The notes: generated by a model from the letters alone, not told the origin. Positions 1 to 9,218 are shown, numbered from the stretch's first letter. The stretch is 64,000 bases of DNA from Streptomyces griseoincarnatus (GCA_014649575.1 BMTH01000001.1:310001-374000); one strand, 5' to 3'. Program-made: numbers and translations.

Positions 1-368
1 ACACGTTCGGCGGGAACGATTCCTTCGCTGCGATGTCCCCATATGCCCCATATGAGGTCACCTGTGATGGGAAGTCCGGGAGTGCCGTCCAGCTCCGGGG
101 AGACCTCGACGACCTCGCCGACCTCGGAGTAGCCCCAGCCGGCCACCGGGTACTCGATGCCGGCCGCGCCCTCGCGGAAGAGGCGCGCCTCCGGGTCCCA
201 GGTGCGGGTCAGGTACGGGTTCGTGCCGCGGTACGCGGTGAGTTCGGTGCCCGCGGAGATGCCCGAGTAACGGGTGCGCACCCGCAGATGACCCGGCGGC
301 AGGGGCTCTCTCTCGTGCTCGGCGATCTCCACATGACGGGGGCCGGTGAACTGGACGACGCGTTCCAC
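1..368 (-). CDS. Zinc-type (MDR) alcohol/sugar dehydrogenase, N-terminal part
   Basis: The frame opens at GTG 368, with GGAG eight bases upstream, and runs off the left edge after 122 codons, so only the N-terminus is visible. It begins VERVVQFTGPRHVEIAEHE and continues with the GroES-like fold pattern of medium-chain dehydrogenases, including YSGISAGTELTAYRG where zinc-type MDR enzymes carry the substrate/zinc loop. These enzymes oxidise sugars or polyols with NAD(P). The gene is divergent from a sugar ABC transporter operon and shares its 127-bp control region, so a role in the same sugar pathway is likely. The visible part lacks the catalytic core, so substrate and zinc dependence stay open. 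Confidence 0.75.
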   Translation of the reverse strand, partial: MERVVQFTGPRHVEIAEHEREPLPPGHLRVRTRYSGISAGTELTAYRGTNPYLTRTWDPEARLFREGAAGIEYPVAGWGYSEVGEVVEVSPELDGTPGLPITGDLIWGIWGHRSEGIVPAER

Positions 369-495
369 GGATGGCTCTCCGGAGGGTGCGGTGGGCGGGT
401 TGCGTCGACGATAGCTCTTACTTATGTCTTGTCAACAAGCAAAAGGGATGCTGAGATGCGCTGTCAGCAGACGTAAGTCGACACAAGGACGTGCA
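369..495. promoter_or_regulatory. Divergent control region of the sugar operon with nested inverted repeats
   Basis: This gap separates the dehydrogenase (minus) from the sugar-binding lipoprotein (plus). It contains a perfect inverted repeat, CTTGT-CA-ACAAG, at 428-439. A wider imperfect pair surrounds it: ACTTATGTC at 420-428 and GACGTAAGT at 470-478. The AT content is higher than in the flanks. A ROK repressor is the fourth gene of the rightward operon, so these are plausible operator sites for it. That link is inference. Confidence 0.45.
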
Positions 496-1902
496 ATGCG
501 CTTGAGGACCCTGCGGTCGCGGATGACCGCGGTCGGCGTCGCGGCAGCCCTGGGGAGCGGGTTGCTGGCCGGCTGTTCCACCGGCGGCACCGGGCCCGGC
601 GCCCCGGACCGCGAGATCAAGGTGTGGTCCCTGGAGAACCTCCCGGACCGGGCCGCGGCGACACGGAAGACCGTCGCCGGGTTCGAGAAGAAGACCGGGA
701 TCGACGTCCAGCTCGTCACGGTCGACGAGGGCCAGCTGCCCCAGCTGATCATGTCCGCCGCGGCGGACAGTGAACTGCCCGACGTCATCGGCGCCGTGCC
801 GATGGGCCAGGTCTGGCAGATGTACAGCAACGGCCTGCTCGACACCGAGATCCCGAAGCAGGTCATCGACGGGCACGGCCGGGACACCTTCAACGCCAAC
901 GCCCTCGAGCTGACCTCGGACGGCGCGACCAGCCTCAGCGTCCCCTCGGACTCCTGGCTCCAGCTGCTGGTGTACCGTCAGGACGACTTCGACGACGAGA
1001 AGCTGGCCGCGCCCGACACCTACGAGCGGGCGCTGACCGCCGCCGAGGCCCTCACCACCAAGGGCCACGACGGCGTCTCGGCCGCCACCGACCCGGGTGA
1101 CGTCTTCACCTCGCAGAGCTTCGAGAGCATCGCCCTCGCCAACGACTGCCAGCTCGTCGACGACGACCACGAAGTGGCCCTCGACTCACCGCGGTGCCGG
1201 ACCGCGTTCCGCACCTACGACAAGCTGGCCCGGGAGTACGGCGCCCCCGGCACGCAGACCGTCGACTCCACCCGCGCCACGTACTTCTCCGGCCGGTCCT
1301 CGATGATCGTCTGGTCCTCGTTCCTGCTGGACGAGCTGGCCGGCCTGCGCAAGGACGCGCTGCCCAGCTGCCCCGAGTGCCGCGAAAACCCGCGCTACCT
1401 GGCCGGCCACAGCGGCATCGTGACCTCCCTCAAGGGCCCGGACGCCGCCGAGCCCGCGCAGTTCGGCGAGATCACCTCCTGGGTGACGACGAAGACCGCG
1501 GAGACGGCCGCCTCCCGCGAGTTCATCCAGTACATGACGAGCGACGGCTACGAGTCGTGGTTCGGCATGGCCCCCGAGGGCAAGATCCCGGTCCGGCGCG
1601 GCACACGGGAGGACCCCGACCGCTACCTCGACGCCTGGCGCAACAGCGAGATCGGCGTGGACACCAGGAAGCCGTTCGACGAGGTCTACCCGCCCGAGCT
1701 GCTCGACCAGCTCGCCGACGGCATCACCAACCTGCGCCGCTGGGGCATCACCCAGGGCGACGGCGCCCTGGTCGGCGCGACCAACGGCGAACTGCCCGTC
1801 CCCAAGGCCGTGGGCGCGATGACCAGCGGCCAGTCCTCCCCCGAGGAGACGGCACGCGAGGCCGACGAAGAGATCTCCGAACTGCAGCAGTCCCTCCAGT
1901 AG
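496..1902 (+). CDS. Sugar ABC transporter substrate-binding lipoprotein (CUT1 type)
   Basis: This 468-residue extracellular solute-binding protein delivers a sugar to the two permeases encoded next. Residues 1-25 form a lipoprotein signal peptide: a basic MRLRTLRSR, a hydrophobic stretch, then the lipobox LAGC. ATG 496 is chosen because it gives a normal short signal peptide and has AAGGAC just upstream. An in-frame ATG at 424 would add an arginine/glutamine-rich tail and lies inside the operator region. The body has family 1 solute-binding features, with an N-terminal domain around EIKVWSLENLPDRAAATRKT. No ATPase gene is present, so it probably uses a shared MsiK-type ATPase encoded elsewhere, as is usual for CUT1 systems in Streptomyces. 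The sugar cannot be told from sequence. Confidence 0.9.
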   Translation: MRLRTLRSRMTAVGVAAALGSGLLAGCSTGGTGPGAPDREIKVWSLENLPDRAAATRKTVAGFEKKTGIDVQLVTVDEGQLPQLIMSAAADSELPDVIGAVPMGQVWQMYSNGLLDTEIPKQVIDGHGRDTFNANALELTSDGATSLSVPSDSWLQLLVYRQDDFDDEKLAAPDTYERALTAAEALTTKGHDGVSAATDPGDVFTSQSFESIALANDCQLVDDDHEVALDSPRCRTAFRTYDKLAREYGAPGTQTVDSTRATYFSGRSSMIVWSSFLLDELAGLRKDALPSCPECRENPRYLAGHSGIVTSLKGPDAAEPAQFGEITSWVTTKTAETAASREFIQYMTSDGYESWFGMAPEGKIPVRRGTREDPDRYLDAWRNSEIGVDTRKPFDEVYPPELLDQLADGITNLRRWGITQGDGALVGATNGELPVPKAVGAMTSGQSSPEETAREADEEISELQQSLQ

Positions 1903-1936
1903 CAGCTTCCCGCACGCACGCCGCAAAGGTCCTTCC

Positions 1937-2956
1937 ATGACAACTGCCCCCGCCGGCGCACAGAAGCGCCGGACCCCGTCGCCCCGGCCCACGGGCGGCC
2001 CCGGCAGGCCGGGCCGCCGCCCCGCGACCGCCCGAAGCCGCGCCAACCGGGCGGGCCTCGCCTTCGTCTCCCCCACCTTCCTGGTCGTGCTGGTGGTGGT
2101 CGTCCTGCCCATCGCCTGGACGGTGCTGCTGGCCTTCCAGGACGCCAAGCTCGTCGACATCCAGGGCATGGGCCTGTTCGGCAACTGGTCGCTCGACAAC
2201 TTCGGCGACGTGTTCGCCTCGGCCGGCTTCTGGTCGAGTCTGAGGACCACCCTGATCTACACCGCGGGCAGCACCGCCGGCTCCGTCCTGCTCGGGCTGG
2301 TCGCCGCGCTCGCGCTGCGCAAGCCGTTCCGCGGACGCGGCCTGCTCCGGGCCGCGATGCTGCTGCCGTACGTGGCGCCCGTGGTGGCCGTCGCGTTCGT
2401 GTGGGAGGTCGCGCTCAGCCCGCAGTACGGCATCGTCAACGACTGGGGCCGCCGCCTGTTCGGCTGGGACGACCCCATCGCCTTCCTCTCCACCCGCGCG
2501 TACGAAGTCAACGTCCTCGGGGCGCACTTCGACATCCCGCTCGCGCTGCTCACCGTCATCGCGTTCGAGTGCTGGCGATACTTCCCCTTCGCGTTCCTCT
2601 TCATCCTCGCCCGGCTCCAGGCCGTGCCCTCCGTGCTGGAGGAGGCCGCGACCGTGGACGGCGCGACGCCGCTCCAGCGCTTCCGGCACATCCTGCTCCC
2701 CCAGCTGATGCCGGTGATCGCGCTGCTGTGCGTGCTGCGGTTCATCATGACCTTCAACAAGTTCGACGACGTCTACCTGCTGACCGGCGGCGGCGCCGGC
2801 ACCGACGTCGCGGCCGTCCGGGTCTACGACTTCCTCACCGCCCGCTACGACGTCGGCGCCGCCGCGGCGCAGGCCCTCGTGCTGGCCGCCTCGCTGATGA
2901 TCCTGCTGGGCTTCTACTTCAAGTTCTTCGGCAACAAGGTCCAGGAGGAAGCGTGA
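1937..2956 (+). CDS. Sugar ABC transporter permease, MalF type
   Basis: This 339-residue inner-membrane permease starts at ATG 1937 with AAAGG upstream. A basic proline-rich N-terminal tail of about 40 residues precedes the first of six predicted membrane spans. The EAA loop that docks the ATPase is clear: EEAATVDGATPLQRFRHIL followed by LPQL, near residues 235-257. It follows the binding-protein gene by 34 bases, and its TGA overlaps the GTG of the next permease (GTGA), so the two are translationally coupled. It forms the heterodimeric channel with that permease. Confidence 0.92.
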   Translation: MTTAPAGAQKRRTPSPRPTGGPGRPGRRPATARSRANRAGLAFVSPTFLVVLVVVVLPIAWTVLLAFQDAKLVDIQGMGLFGNWSLDNFGDVFASAGFWSSLRTTLIYTAGSTAGSVLLGLVAALALRKPFRGRGLLRAAMLLPYVAPVVAVAFVWEVALSPQYGIVNDWGRRLFGWDDPIAFLSTRAYEVNVLGAHFDIPLALLTVIAFECWRYFPFAFLFILARLQAVPSVLEEAATVDGATPLQRFRHILLPQLMPVIALLCVLRFIMTFNKFDDVYLLTGGGAGTDVAAVRVYDFLTARYDVGAAAAQALVLAASLMILLGFYFKFFGNKVQEEA

Positions 2957-3837
2957 CCGGCAAGACCGCCCTGTCCCGGGCCCAGGTCGAGGACCGCGTC
3001 CTCGGCGTCCTGAAGTGGCTGGTGATCGCGTTCCTCGCGGCCATCACACTGCTGCCCTTCTACTACATGCTCCTGCTGTCCCTGAAGCCCATCGACGCGC
3101 TGCTGCTGGACCCCGGGTCGCTGTGGCTGTCGGCGAAGGACTTCACGGTCGCCACCTACCAGGACGTCATGCGCTCCACGGACGCGGGCGGGCAGGGCTT
3201 CGTACGCTTCCTGCTCAACTCGGCGCTGGTGTCCCTGGGCACGGTGCTGCTGACCCTCGTCGCCGCGGTGCCCGGCGCCTACGCGGTCAGCCGGCTGAAG
3301 TTCTTCGGGCACCGGCAGGTCAGCGCCCTGTTCCTGGCCGTCTACCTGTTCCCGGCGACGCTGCTCGCCGTCCCGCTGTTCGTGATCTTCGCCAGGATGG
3401 GGCTGTCCTCCAGCCTGGTGGGCCTCGCCGTGGTCTACGTGGCGCAGACGGTGCCGGTGTCCGTCTACATGCTGAAGAACTACCTGGTCACCATTCCGTA
3501 CTCGATCGAGGAGGCGGCGGCGCTGGACGGGTGCAGCAGGCTGCAGACCGTGCGCAAGGTGATCCTGCCGCTCGCGCTGCCCTCGCTGATGGCGACCGGC
3601 CTGTACGTCTTCATGATCGCCTGGAACGAGTTCCTCTTCGCCCTGCTGTTCCTGGCCGCCGACCCGGACAAGTGGACGGTGTCTCTCGGTCTCGCGCAGC
3701 TCTCCAACGGCGTCGAGGTGCCCAAGACGGTTCTGATGGCCGGTTCGGTGGTGCTGACCATCCCCGTGGTATTCCTGTTCTTCGCCGCCGAACGGCTGCT
3801 CACCGAAGGCCTCACCAGCGGCGCCGACAAGAGCTGA
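2953..3837 (+). CDS. Sugar ABC transporter permease, MalG type
   Basis: The second channel subunit has 294 residues. The GTG at 2953 overlaps the stop of the first permease and follows an AGGAGGAAGC stretch, which fixes the start; longer upstream reading in this frame is only antisense-like noise. Six membrane spans are predicted, and the EAA motif reads EEAAALDGCSRLQTVRKVI followed by LPLALP near residues 185-207. It pairs with the upstream permease and the lipoprotein to import a sugar. The ROK regulator follows within 20 bases, so it belongs to the same transcript. Confidence 0.92.
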   Translation: MTGKTALSRAQVEDRVLGVLKWLVIAFLAAITLLPFYYMLLLSLKPIDALLLDPGSLWLSAKDFTVATYQDVMRSTDAGGQGFVRFLLNSALVSLGTVLLTLVAAVPGAYAVSRLKFFGHRQVSALFLAVYLFPATLLAVPLFVIFARMGLSSSLVGLAVVYVAQTVPVSVYMLKNYLVTIPYSIEEAAALDGCSRLQTVRKVILPLALPSLMATGLYVFMIAWNEFLFALLFLAADPDKWTVSLGLAQLSNGVEVPKTVLMAGSVVLTIPVVFLFFAAERLLTEGLTSGADKS

Positions 3838-3853
3838 CGCCATGGGGGAACGT

Positions 3854-5071
3854 GTGACGACGCCGCAGCCGGTCAGCGCGGGCGGACTGCTGGACCTGAT
3901 CCGCAGCGGACGCGCCAACACCCGGGCCGCCCTGCAACGCGCCACCGGGCTGTCCCGGTCCACCGTGGGACAGCGGCTCGACCTGCTCAACCGGGCCGGC
4001 TGGCTGCGGCACACCACGGGCACCTCCACCGGGGGCCGCCCCTCGGAGCGGATCGCCTTCGACCCCACGCACGCCTCGGTCCTCGCCGTGGACCTGGAGA
4101 CACGGCACGCCCGGGCGGCGGTGCTCGACCTGACCGGCACGATCATCGCCGAGCACACCGGGCCGCTGGACATCACCGAGGGGCCGGACCACGTCCTGGA
4201 CCATGTCACCCGGTGGTTCCCCGACCTGATCGCCGCGGCGGGCGCCGATCCGTCCCGCGTCTGCGGGGTCGGCCTGTCGGTGCCCGGCCCGGTCGACTGG
4301 GAGGTCGGCCGGGTCGTCGAGCCGCCCATCATGCCCGGCTGGGACCGCTACCCCATCCGCGAGCGCCTCCAGGACGCGTACGCGCGGCACGTGGGCGCGA
4401 GCCTGGAGGCCGGCCCGGTGCCCGTCCTCGTGGACAACGACGCCAACCTGATGGCGCTGGCCGAGCAGCAGGCCAACCACCGGGACTGCTGCGCGTTCGT
4501 GCTGGTGAAGGTCTCCACCGGCATCGGCGCCGGCGTGGTCGTCGACGGCCACGTCTACCGCGGCATAGACGGCGGCGCCGGCGACATCGGGCACATCCGG
4601 GTGCACGACCGGGCCGACGCGCTGTGCATGTGCGGCTCGTACGGCTGTCTGGCCGCCGTGGCGAGCGGCCGGGCCCTGGCGAAGGAGCTGTCCGGGGCGG
4701 ACGGCAACGCCGCGTCCGGCTCCGACGTGAGACGGCTGCTCGCCGAGGGGCATCCGGACGCGATCCGGCTCGCCCGGGAGGCGGGCCGCCGGGTGGGCGA
4801 GGTGCTCGTCACCGTCGTCACCCTGCTCAACCCCGGTGTGCTGATGCTCGCCGGGGACCTGTCCGGGGTGCCGTTCATGACCGGGGTGCGTGAACTGCTC
4901 TACCAGCGGGCCATGCCCCGCACCACGGCCAACCTCCAGATCGTCACCTCCCGCCTCGGCGACCACGCCGGCCTCATAGGGGCCGCGACCACGGTCGTCG
5001 AGCACCTCTACTCCCCCGCGCGTGCGGACGCCCGGCTCGCCCGGATCCTCACGCAGTCAGGACGACCGTGA
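3854..5071 (+). CDS. ROK-family transcriptional repressor
   Basis: This 405-residue ROK protein has an N-terminal winged helix (about residues 8-65, with RAALQRATGLSRSTVGQRLD as recognition region) and a C-terminal sugar-kinase-like domain. The ROK zinc-binding signature C-x-C-G-x-x-G-C-L is intact (CMCGSYGCLAAVASG). GTG 3854 is preferred because GGGGGA sits five bases upstream. An ATG at 3842 would add four residues but has no ribosome site. It lies between the transporter and the oxidoreductase, overlapping the latter by GTGA. ROK repressors of this layout usually bind a sugar or sugar phosphate and control their own operon; the inverted repeat at 428-439 is a candidate target. Confidence 0.9.
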   Translation: MTTPQPVSAGGLLDLIRSGRANTRAALQRATGLSRSTVGQRLDLLNRAGWLRHTTGTSTGGRPSERIAFDPTHASVLAVDLETRHARAAVLDLTGTIIAEHTGPLDITEGPDHVLDHVTRWFPDLIAAAGADPSRVCGVGLSVPGPVDWEVGRVVEPPIMPGWDRYPIRERLQDAYARHVGASLEAGPVPVLVDNDANLMALAEQQANHRDCCAFVLVKVSTGIGAGVVVDGHVYRGIDGGAGDIGHIRVHDRADALCMCGSYGCLAAVASGRALAKELSGADGNAASGSDVRRLLAEGHPDAIRLAREAGRRVGEVLVTVVTLLNPGVLMLAGDLSGVPFMTGVRELLYQRAMPRTTANLQIVTSRLGDHAGLIGAATTVVEHLYSPARADARLARILTQSGRP

Positions 5072-5949
5072 CCTTCTCCCCCTGGACCCGCCGGCCCGTC
5101 GAGGTCGGCCTGGTCGGCGCGGGCCCCTGGGCCCGCGCCATGCACGCCCGGATCCTCGCCGCAGGACCCGAGACCCGGCTCACGGCCGTCTGGGCCCGCC
5201 GCGCCGAGGCGGCGCACGCGACGGCCTCCCCGTACGGGGCCGACGTGGCCGGTTCCTTCGAGGAGTTGCTCGACCGGTGCGAGGCGGTGGCGTTCGCCGT
5301 GCCGCCCGCCGTGCAGGCCGGGCTGGCGCCCCTGGCCGCGAGGCGGGGCAAGGCGCTGCTGCTGGAGAAGCCGCTCGGGCCGGACCTGGACGCGGCCCGG
5401 CGCGTCGCGGACGCGGTGGCCGACTCGGGCGTGGTCTCGCAGCTGGTGCTGACCAAGCGGTACCACCCGGTGACCCGGGCGTTCCTCGCCGCCGCGCGGG
5501 ACGCCGAGGTGTCCGGCGCCCGGTCCTGCTATCTCCACGGCGCTTTCCGGGGCGGCGAGTTCGCGACGGGCTGGCGGCTGGAGCAGGGCGCGCTGCTCGA
5601 CCTGGGCCCGCATCTGCTGGACCTGCTGGACGCCGCGGTCGGTCCGGTCAAGGCGATCCGCGGCACCGGCGACTCCCGTACCTGGCTGGAGCTGACCTGC
5701 GAGCACGAGAACGGCGCGGTCAGCCAGGCGTCGCTGTCCGGCGCGGTGAACGTGCCCCGAGCGGTCACCCGCGTCGAACTGTTCGGCGCCGGGGAGCCGT
5801 TGGTGTACGACACGTCGGAGATCGACCACGAGGAGTGCTGGCCGGTGCTGCGCCGGGAGTTCGCGACGGCGGTGCGCACCGGCGTCACGACCGCCCCGGA
5901 CGCGGCACGCGGACTGTACCTCCAGGAGCTGATCGCGCGGGTGGCGTGA
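5068..5949 (+). CDS. Gfo/Idh/MocA-family oxidoreductase
   Basis: This 293-residue NAD(P)-dependent sugar or inositol dehydrogenase is the last gene of the sugar operon. GTG 5068 overlaps the ROK stop codon. The Rossmann motif is VGLVGAGPWARAMHARIL near residues 13-30, and the family lysine lies in LLLEKPLGPD near residue 98. It is shorter than the usual 330-380 residues, mainly through a compact C-terminal domain. With the divergent MDR dehydrogenase it suggests oxidation or epimerisation of the imported sugar. The exact substrate is unknown. Confidence 0.85.
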   Translation: MTFSPWTRRPVEVGLVGAGPWARAMHARILAAGPETRLTAVWARRAEAAHATASPYGADVAGSFEELLDRCEAVAFAVPPAVQAGLAPLAARRGKALLLEKPLGPDLDAARRVADAVADSGVVSQLVLTKRYHPVTRAFLAAARDAEVSGARSCYLHGAFRGGEFATGWRLEQGALLDLGPHLLDLLDAAVGPVKAIRGTGDSRTWLELTCEHENGAVSQASLSGAVNVPRAVTRVELFGAGEPLVYDTSEIDHEECWPVLRREFATAVRTGVTTAPDAARGLYLQELIARVA

Positions 5950-5976
5950 CGGCACGTCACCCGCCCGCACGACGAA

Positions 5977-6007
5977 GGGGGCGCGCCCGCCGTGCGGGCG
6001 CGCCCCC
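5977..6007. terminator. Bidirectional terminator between sugar operon and msrA
   Basis: A perfect 14-bp stem (GGGGGCGCGCCCGC and its complement) closes on a 3-base loop between two converging genes. There is no long T tract, as is usual in Streptomyces. Confidence 0.8.
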
Positions 6008-6027
6008 TGTCGTGTACCGCCGTCGGC

Positions 6028-6540
6028 TCAGGACGCCGCACGCCTCGGCAGGCGCCAGCCGGGCCGCGGGAAGTGGCAGGTGTAGCCGTCCGGGTAACGC
6101 TGGAGATAGTCCTGGTGCTCCGGCTCGGCCTCCCAGAAGTCCCCGGCCGGGGTCACCTCGGTGACCACCTTGCCGGGCCACAGTCCGGACGCCTCGACGT
6201 CGGCGATGGTCTCCTCGGCGACGCGCTTCTGCTCGTCGTCGTGGTAGAAGATCGCGGAGCGGTAGCTCATGCCGATGTCGTTGCCCTGGCGGTTCTTCGT
6301 CGTCGGGTCGTGGATCTGGAAGAAGTACTCCAGGATCGTCCGGTAGTCGGTGACCGCCGGGTCGTAGGTGATCTCGATGGACTCGGCGTGGGTGCCGTGG
6401 TTGCGGTAGGTCGCGTGGGGGACGTCGCCGCCGCTGTATCCCACCCGGGTGCTCAGCACGCCCGGCAGCGTGCGGATCAGCTCCTGCATGCCCCAGAAGC
6501 ATCCGCCCGCGAGCAGCGCCCTCTCCTCGGTCCTTGTCAT
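6028..6540 (-). CDS. msrA: Peptide-methionine (S)-S-oxide reductase
   Basis: This 170-residue cytosolic enzyme reduces methionine-(S)-sulfoxide in proteins and free methionine. The catalytic motif GGCFWGMQE is at residues 11-19, with the nucleophilic cysteine in GCFWG. The usual GxxPxxTYxxV-type stretch is [16 protein letters not shown]. The start at 6540 is preferred over upstream codons because GGAGAAGGG precedes it and the protein then begins just before the MsrA core. The C-terminus ends soon after the [13 protein letters not shown] region, where other MsrA proteins carry recycling cysteines; one Cys is visible there. It stands alone, convergent with the sugar operon. Confidence 0.95.
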   Translation of the reverse strand: MTRTEERALLAGGCFWGMQELIRTLPGVLSTRVGYSGGDVPHATYRNHGTHAESIEITYDPAVTDYRTILEYFFQIHDPTTKNRQGNDIGMSYRSAIFYHDDEQKRVAEETIADVEASGLWPGKVVTEVTPAGDFWEAEPEHQDYLQRYPDGYTCHFPRPGWRLPRRAAS

Positions 6541-6674
6541 CGTGTGTCGCCCTTCTCCCAGGTGTGCTGCGACGTTCCTCAGTGAGAACCGCGCCGGGAC
6601 CTGCATTGTTCCGGCCACGCCCGGTCCGCGGGACACCGGGTCGCGCGGTCCTCACGGGGAGCTCCGGGCGGGGG

Positions 6675-7979
6675 TCAGCGTCCCGGCCCCGAGGCGCACT
6701 CCAGGTCCTTCGGACGGACCTCGTCGGCCATCGCCCGCATGCCCTCGTCGGTGAAGTGGAGGTGGTCGCCGTTGTCGTGGGCGGGCCGGATGGACTCCGG
6801 GTCGCCGGGGTCGCGCACCGCCCGGTCGAAGTCGGCCACGGCGTCGAACAGTCCTCCGGTGCGGATGAACGCGTTGACCTCCTGGCGGACCGCCTCGGCC
6901 TGCGGGTCCCACTCGGGCCAGCCCTTGAACGGCGCGATCGTGGCGGCGACCACGCAGTGCCCGGCCGCGTGGACGCGGTCGGTGAGCAGGCGGTAGCCGT
7001 CGATCAGGTCCTGGGCCGTGACGCCGGTGTGCGCCTTGAGGTCGTTGACGCCCTCGAACAGCAGGACCGTGCGGACGCCCGGGTGGGACAGCACGTCGCG
7101 GTCGAGGCGGTTCAGGGCGCTGGGCGATGCGGTGTCGGCGAGCACCTTGTTGGCGGAGATGCCCGCGTTGGCCACGCCGCGGACGGTGGTGGCGTGGGAG
7201 TGCTGGAGGCGGCGGGAGAGGTAGTCGGGCCAGCGGCGGTTGAGGTCCGTGGTGGACTCCCAGCCGTCGGTGATGGAGTCGCCCAGCGCGACGACCGCGC
7301 CGGTGCGGGCGGGGGTGCGGACGGTGACGGCGTCCAGGTAGAACCAGGACGTGACGGTGGTCGTCCAGGGGGCGGCGGACTCGTCGGCGGTGTGGTCGCC
7401 CTGGGTGACGTACGAGGTCTGCATGGCCAGCCGGTGCCCGGTGGCGGGGCCTGCCGCGTCGGGGCTGTGCACGCTGACGACCAGGTTGGTGCGGGCCCGG
7501 ACCCGTCCCGGGAGCGGGTCGCTGAGGACGAGGCCGCCGGGCGGGACCGTCACGCTCGTGCGGCCGTCGAAGGTGAGCCGGCGGTTGCTGCCGGGGACCA
7601 GGGCGGCGCCCTCCCGCTGGAGACCCGCGTACACGCTGTCGAAGGTCAGCGGCCGGTCACCGAAGGCGTTGGAGAGCCGTACGCGCATCCGGTCGCCGCC
7701 GACGCTGGTGTGCACCACCAGCCGGTAGGCGCGGTCGGGCACGCCCGTGCCCAGCCGGAACGCGCTGGTGGCCCAGGTGACCACGTCGTGCCGGGGCGGT
7801 GCGCTCCCGGCCGCCGTGGGGGCGGGGCCGAGGAGGGCGGCGAGCAGGGCCAGGACGAACAGCCCGCGCAGCCGGGTCCCCCGCGGGGGAAGCCTTCGAG
7901 GGTGGAGCGTCGTGGTGTTCAGCGTCGCCTCCCACGTGTCCCGTGGTGTTGTCGTGACCCGTAGTGAGATTAGCGGCAC
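6675..7979 (-). CDS. Secreted SGNH/GDSL-family esterase
   Basis: This 434-residue secreted hydrolase has a basic, then hydrophobic signal region (RLRGLFVLALLAALLG, about residues 36-52) ending near TAAGSA. An N-terminal beta-domain (about 60-210) precedes the SGNH domain: block I GDSITDGWEST with the nucleophilic serine, block II glycine in GVANAGIS, block III EGVNDLK, and block V DHLHF with the Asp/His pair. It probably cleaves acyl or acetyl esters outside the cell. The annotated start is GTG 7979, which gives an unusually long pre-signal tail. A canonical GGGAGG lies five bases before an in-frame CTG (protein from LNTTTLHPRR), so a rare CTG start is possible. Confidence 0.85.
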   Translation of the reverse strand: MPLISLRVTTTPRDTWEATLNTTTLHPRRLPPRGTRLRGLFVLALLAALLGPAPTAAGSAPPRHDVVTWATSAFRLGTGVPDRAYRLVVHTSVGGDRMRVRLSNAFGDRPLTFDSVYAGLQREGAALVPGSNRRLTFDGRTSVTVPPGGLVLSDPLPGRVRARTNLVVSVHSPDAAGPATGHRLAMQTSYVTQGDHTADESAAPWTTTVTSWFYLDAVTVRTPARTGAVVALGDSITDGWESTTDLNRRWPDYLSRRLQHSHATTVRGVANAGISANKVLADTASPSALNRLDRDVLSHPGVRTVLLFEGVNDLKAHTGVTAQDLIDGYRLLTDRVHAAGHCVVAATIAPFKGWPEWDPQAEAVRQEVNAFIRTGGLFDAVADFDRAVRDPGDPESIRPAHDNGDHLHFTDEGMRAMADEVRPKDLECASGPGR

Positions 7980-8051
7980 CGGTCCGGTCCGGCACCGCCT
8001 GCATCAGGCCGTCATCGGCCGTTCATCTCCCGGTCTCCGGGACGGCGGGCG

Positions 8052-9218
8052 TCAGCGGCCGACGAAGGACTGGATGGCCGTGGCGGCGGCGCCCCGGGCC
8101 CACTCCTCGAACGGCAGCGGGCGGGTGCGGATCTCGCAGCGGGCGGCGGAGCCGAAGGCGGCCGCGGCGAAGGCGTCGCGGATCTGCCCGGCGAACAGGT
8201 CGTACGCGGCAAGTCCCTCACCGGAGATGATCACCCGTTCGGGGCCGAGCAGGTTGGCCACCGTGGCGATCCCCCGGCCGATGGCCTCCCCCGCCCGGGC
8301 GTAGACGGCGCGCGCCCCCGCGTTCCCCTGGCGCGCGAGAGCGAGGGCGTCCGCGGCGTCGACGACCGGGACTCCGGTCACCTCGCGGACCCGGGCGGTG
8401 ATCGCCGCGTCGGAGGCGACGGCCTCCAGGCAGCCGCGGTCGCCGCAATGGCAGGGCGGGCCGTCCGGGACCACGGGGACGTGGCCGATCTCCCCCGCGA
8501 CGCCGTGCGCGCCGGAGACGACCCGCCCGTGCACCACGAGCCCGCAGCCGATGCCGGCGCCCACGGTGACGACGGCGAAGTCGGCCAGGCCCACGCCGTC
8601 GCCGAACCACTGCTCGGCCACGGTCAGCGCGCGGACGTCGTTGTCGACGGTGACCGGCAACCCGGTCGCCTCCGCGGCGAGGCCGGCGAGGGGGACGTCG
8701 CGCCAGTCCAGGAAGGGTGACCGGCGCACCGTGCCCGCGGTGCGGTCCACGTCCCCGGCGACCGCGATGCCGAGCCCGAGGACCCGGACGCCGAACCCCT
8801 CGGCCTCGGTCAGCAGTTCCCGTACGAGGTCCGCGACGACCGGGAGGACCTCGGAGGGCGTCCGTCCGGGCAGGGGGACCCGCCGGGCGACGCGGATGCG
8901 GCAGCACAGGTCGGTGAGCACGCCGATGAGCTCGTCGCCGGTCGCCTTGAGCCCGGCGAACAGCGCCCGCCCGCCGTCGACCCGCACCGGGTTGGCCGGG
9001 CGGCCGACCGCCGGGCGGACCTCCGCGCCCGCGTCCTCCACCAGGAAACCGGCCTCGATCAGCGGCCGTACGGCCTTGGTGACCGCCGCCGGGGACAGGC
9101 CCGCCCGCCGGGCCGCCTCCTGCCGGGTGAGCGGGCCGTGCGTGAGGACGGTGGTGAAGATCTGGGAGGCCGCCGGGGTGTGCGCCGGGAACGTCCCGGC
9201 GGGCGAGGTCGAGGGCAT
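8052..9218 (-). CDS. ROK-family transcriptional regulator
   Basis: This 388-residue ROK repressor has an N-terminal winged helix with TRQEAARRAGLSPAAVTKAV near residues 28-47. The C-terminal ROK domain contains VDNDVRALTVAEQ and the zinc motif CHCGDRGCLEAVAS. ATG 9218 is preferred because upstream ATGs fall within the divergent promoter region. No strong ribosome site precedes it, so the message may be leaderless. It is divergent from an alpha-galactosidase gene, so galactoside-responsive repression of that gene is a reasonable inference. The inverted repeats at 9256-9272 and 9303-9316 lie between them. Confidence 0.88.
   Translation of the reverse strand: MPSTSPAGTFPAHTPAASQIFTTVLTHGPLTRQEAARRAGLSPAAVTKAVRPLIEAGFLVEDAGAEVRPAVGRPANPVRVDGGRALFAGLKATGDELIGVLTDLCCRIRVARRVPLPGRTPSEVLPVVADLVRELLTEAEGFGVRVLGLGIAVAGDVDRTAGTVRRSPFLDWRDVPLAGLAAEATGLPVTVDNDVRALTVAEQWFGDGVGLADFAVVTVGAGIGCGLVVHGRVVSGAHGVAGEIGHVPVVPDGPPCHCGDRGCLEAVASDAAITARVREVTGVPVVDAADALALARQGNAGARAVYARAGEAIGRGIATVANLLGPERVIISGEGLAAYDLFAGQIRDAFAAAAFGSAARCEIRTRPLPFEEWARGAAATAIQSFVGR

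Noticed and set aside
33..476. 147-residue plus-strand ORF at the left edge
   Set aside because: It is antisense to the truncated dehydrogenase, whose minus-strand frame shows a clear family sequence and a ribosome site.
424..495. Upstream ATG (424) for the sugar-binding lipoprotein
   Set aside because: It would bury the signal peptide behind 24 extra residues and lies in the operator; ATG 496 has a ribosome site and a normal lipoprotein leader.
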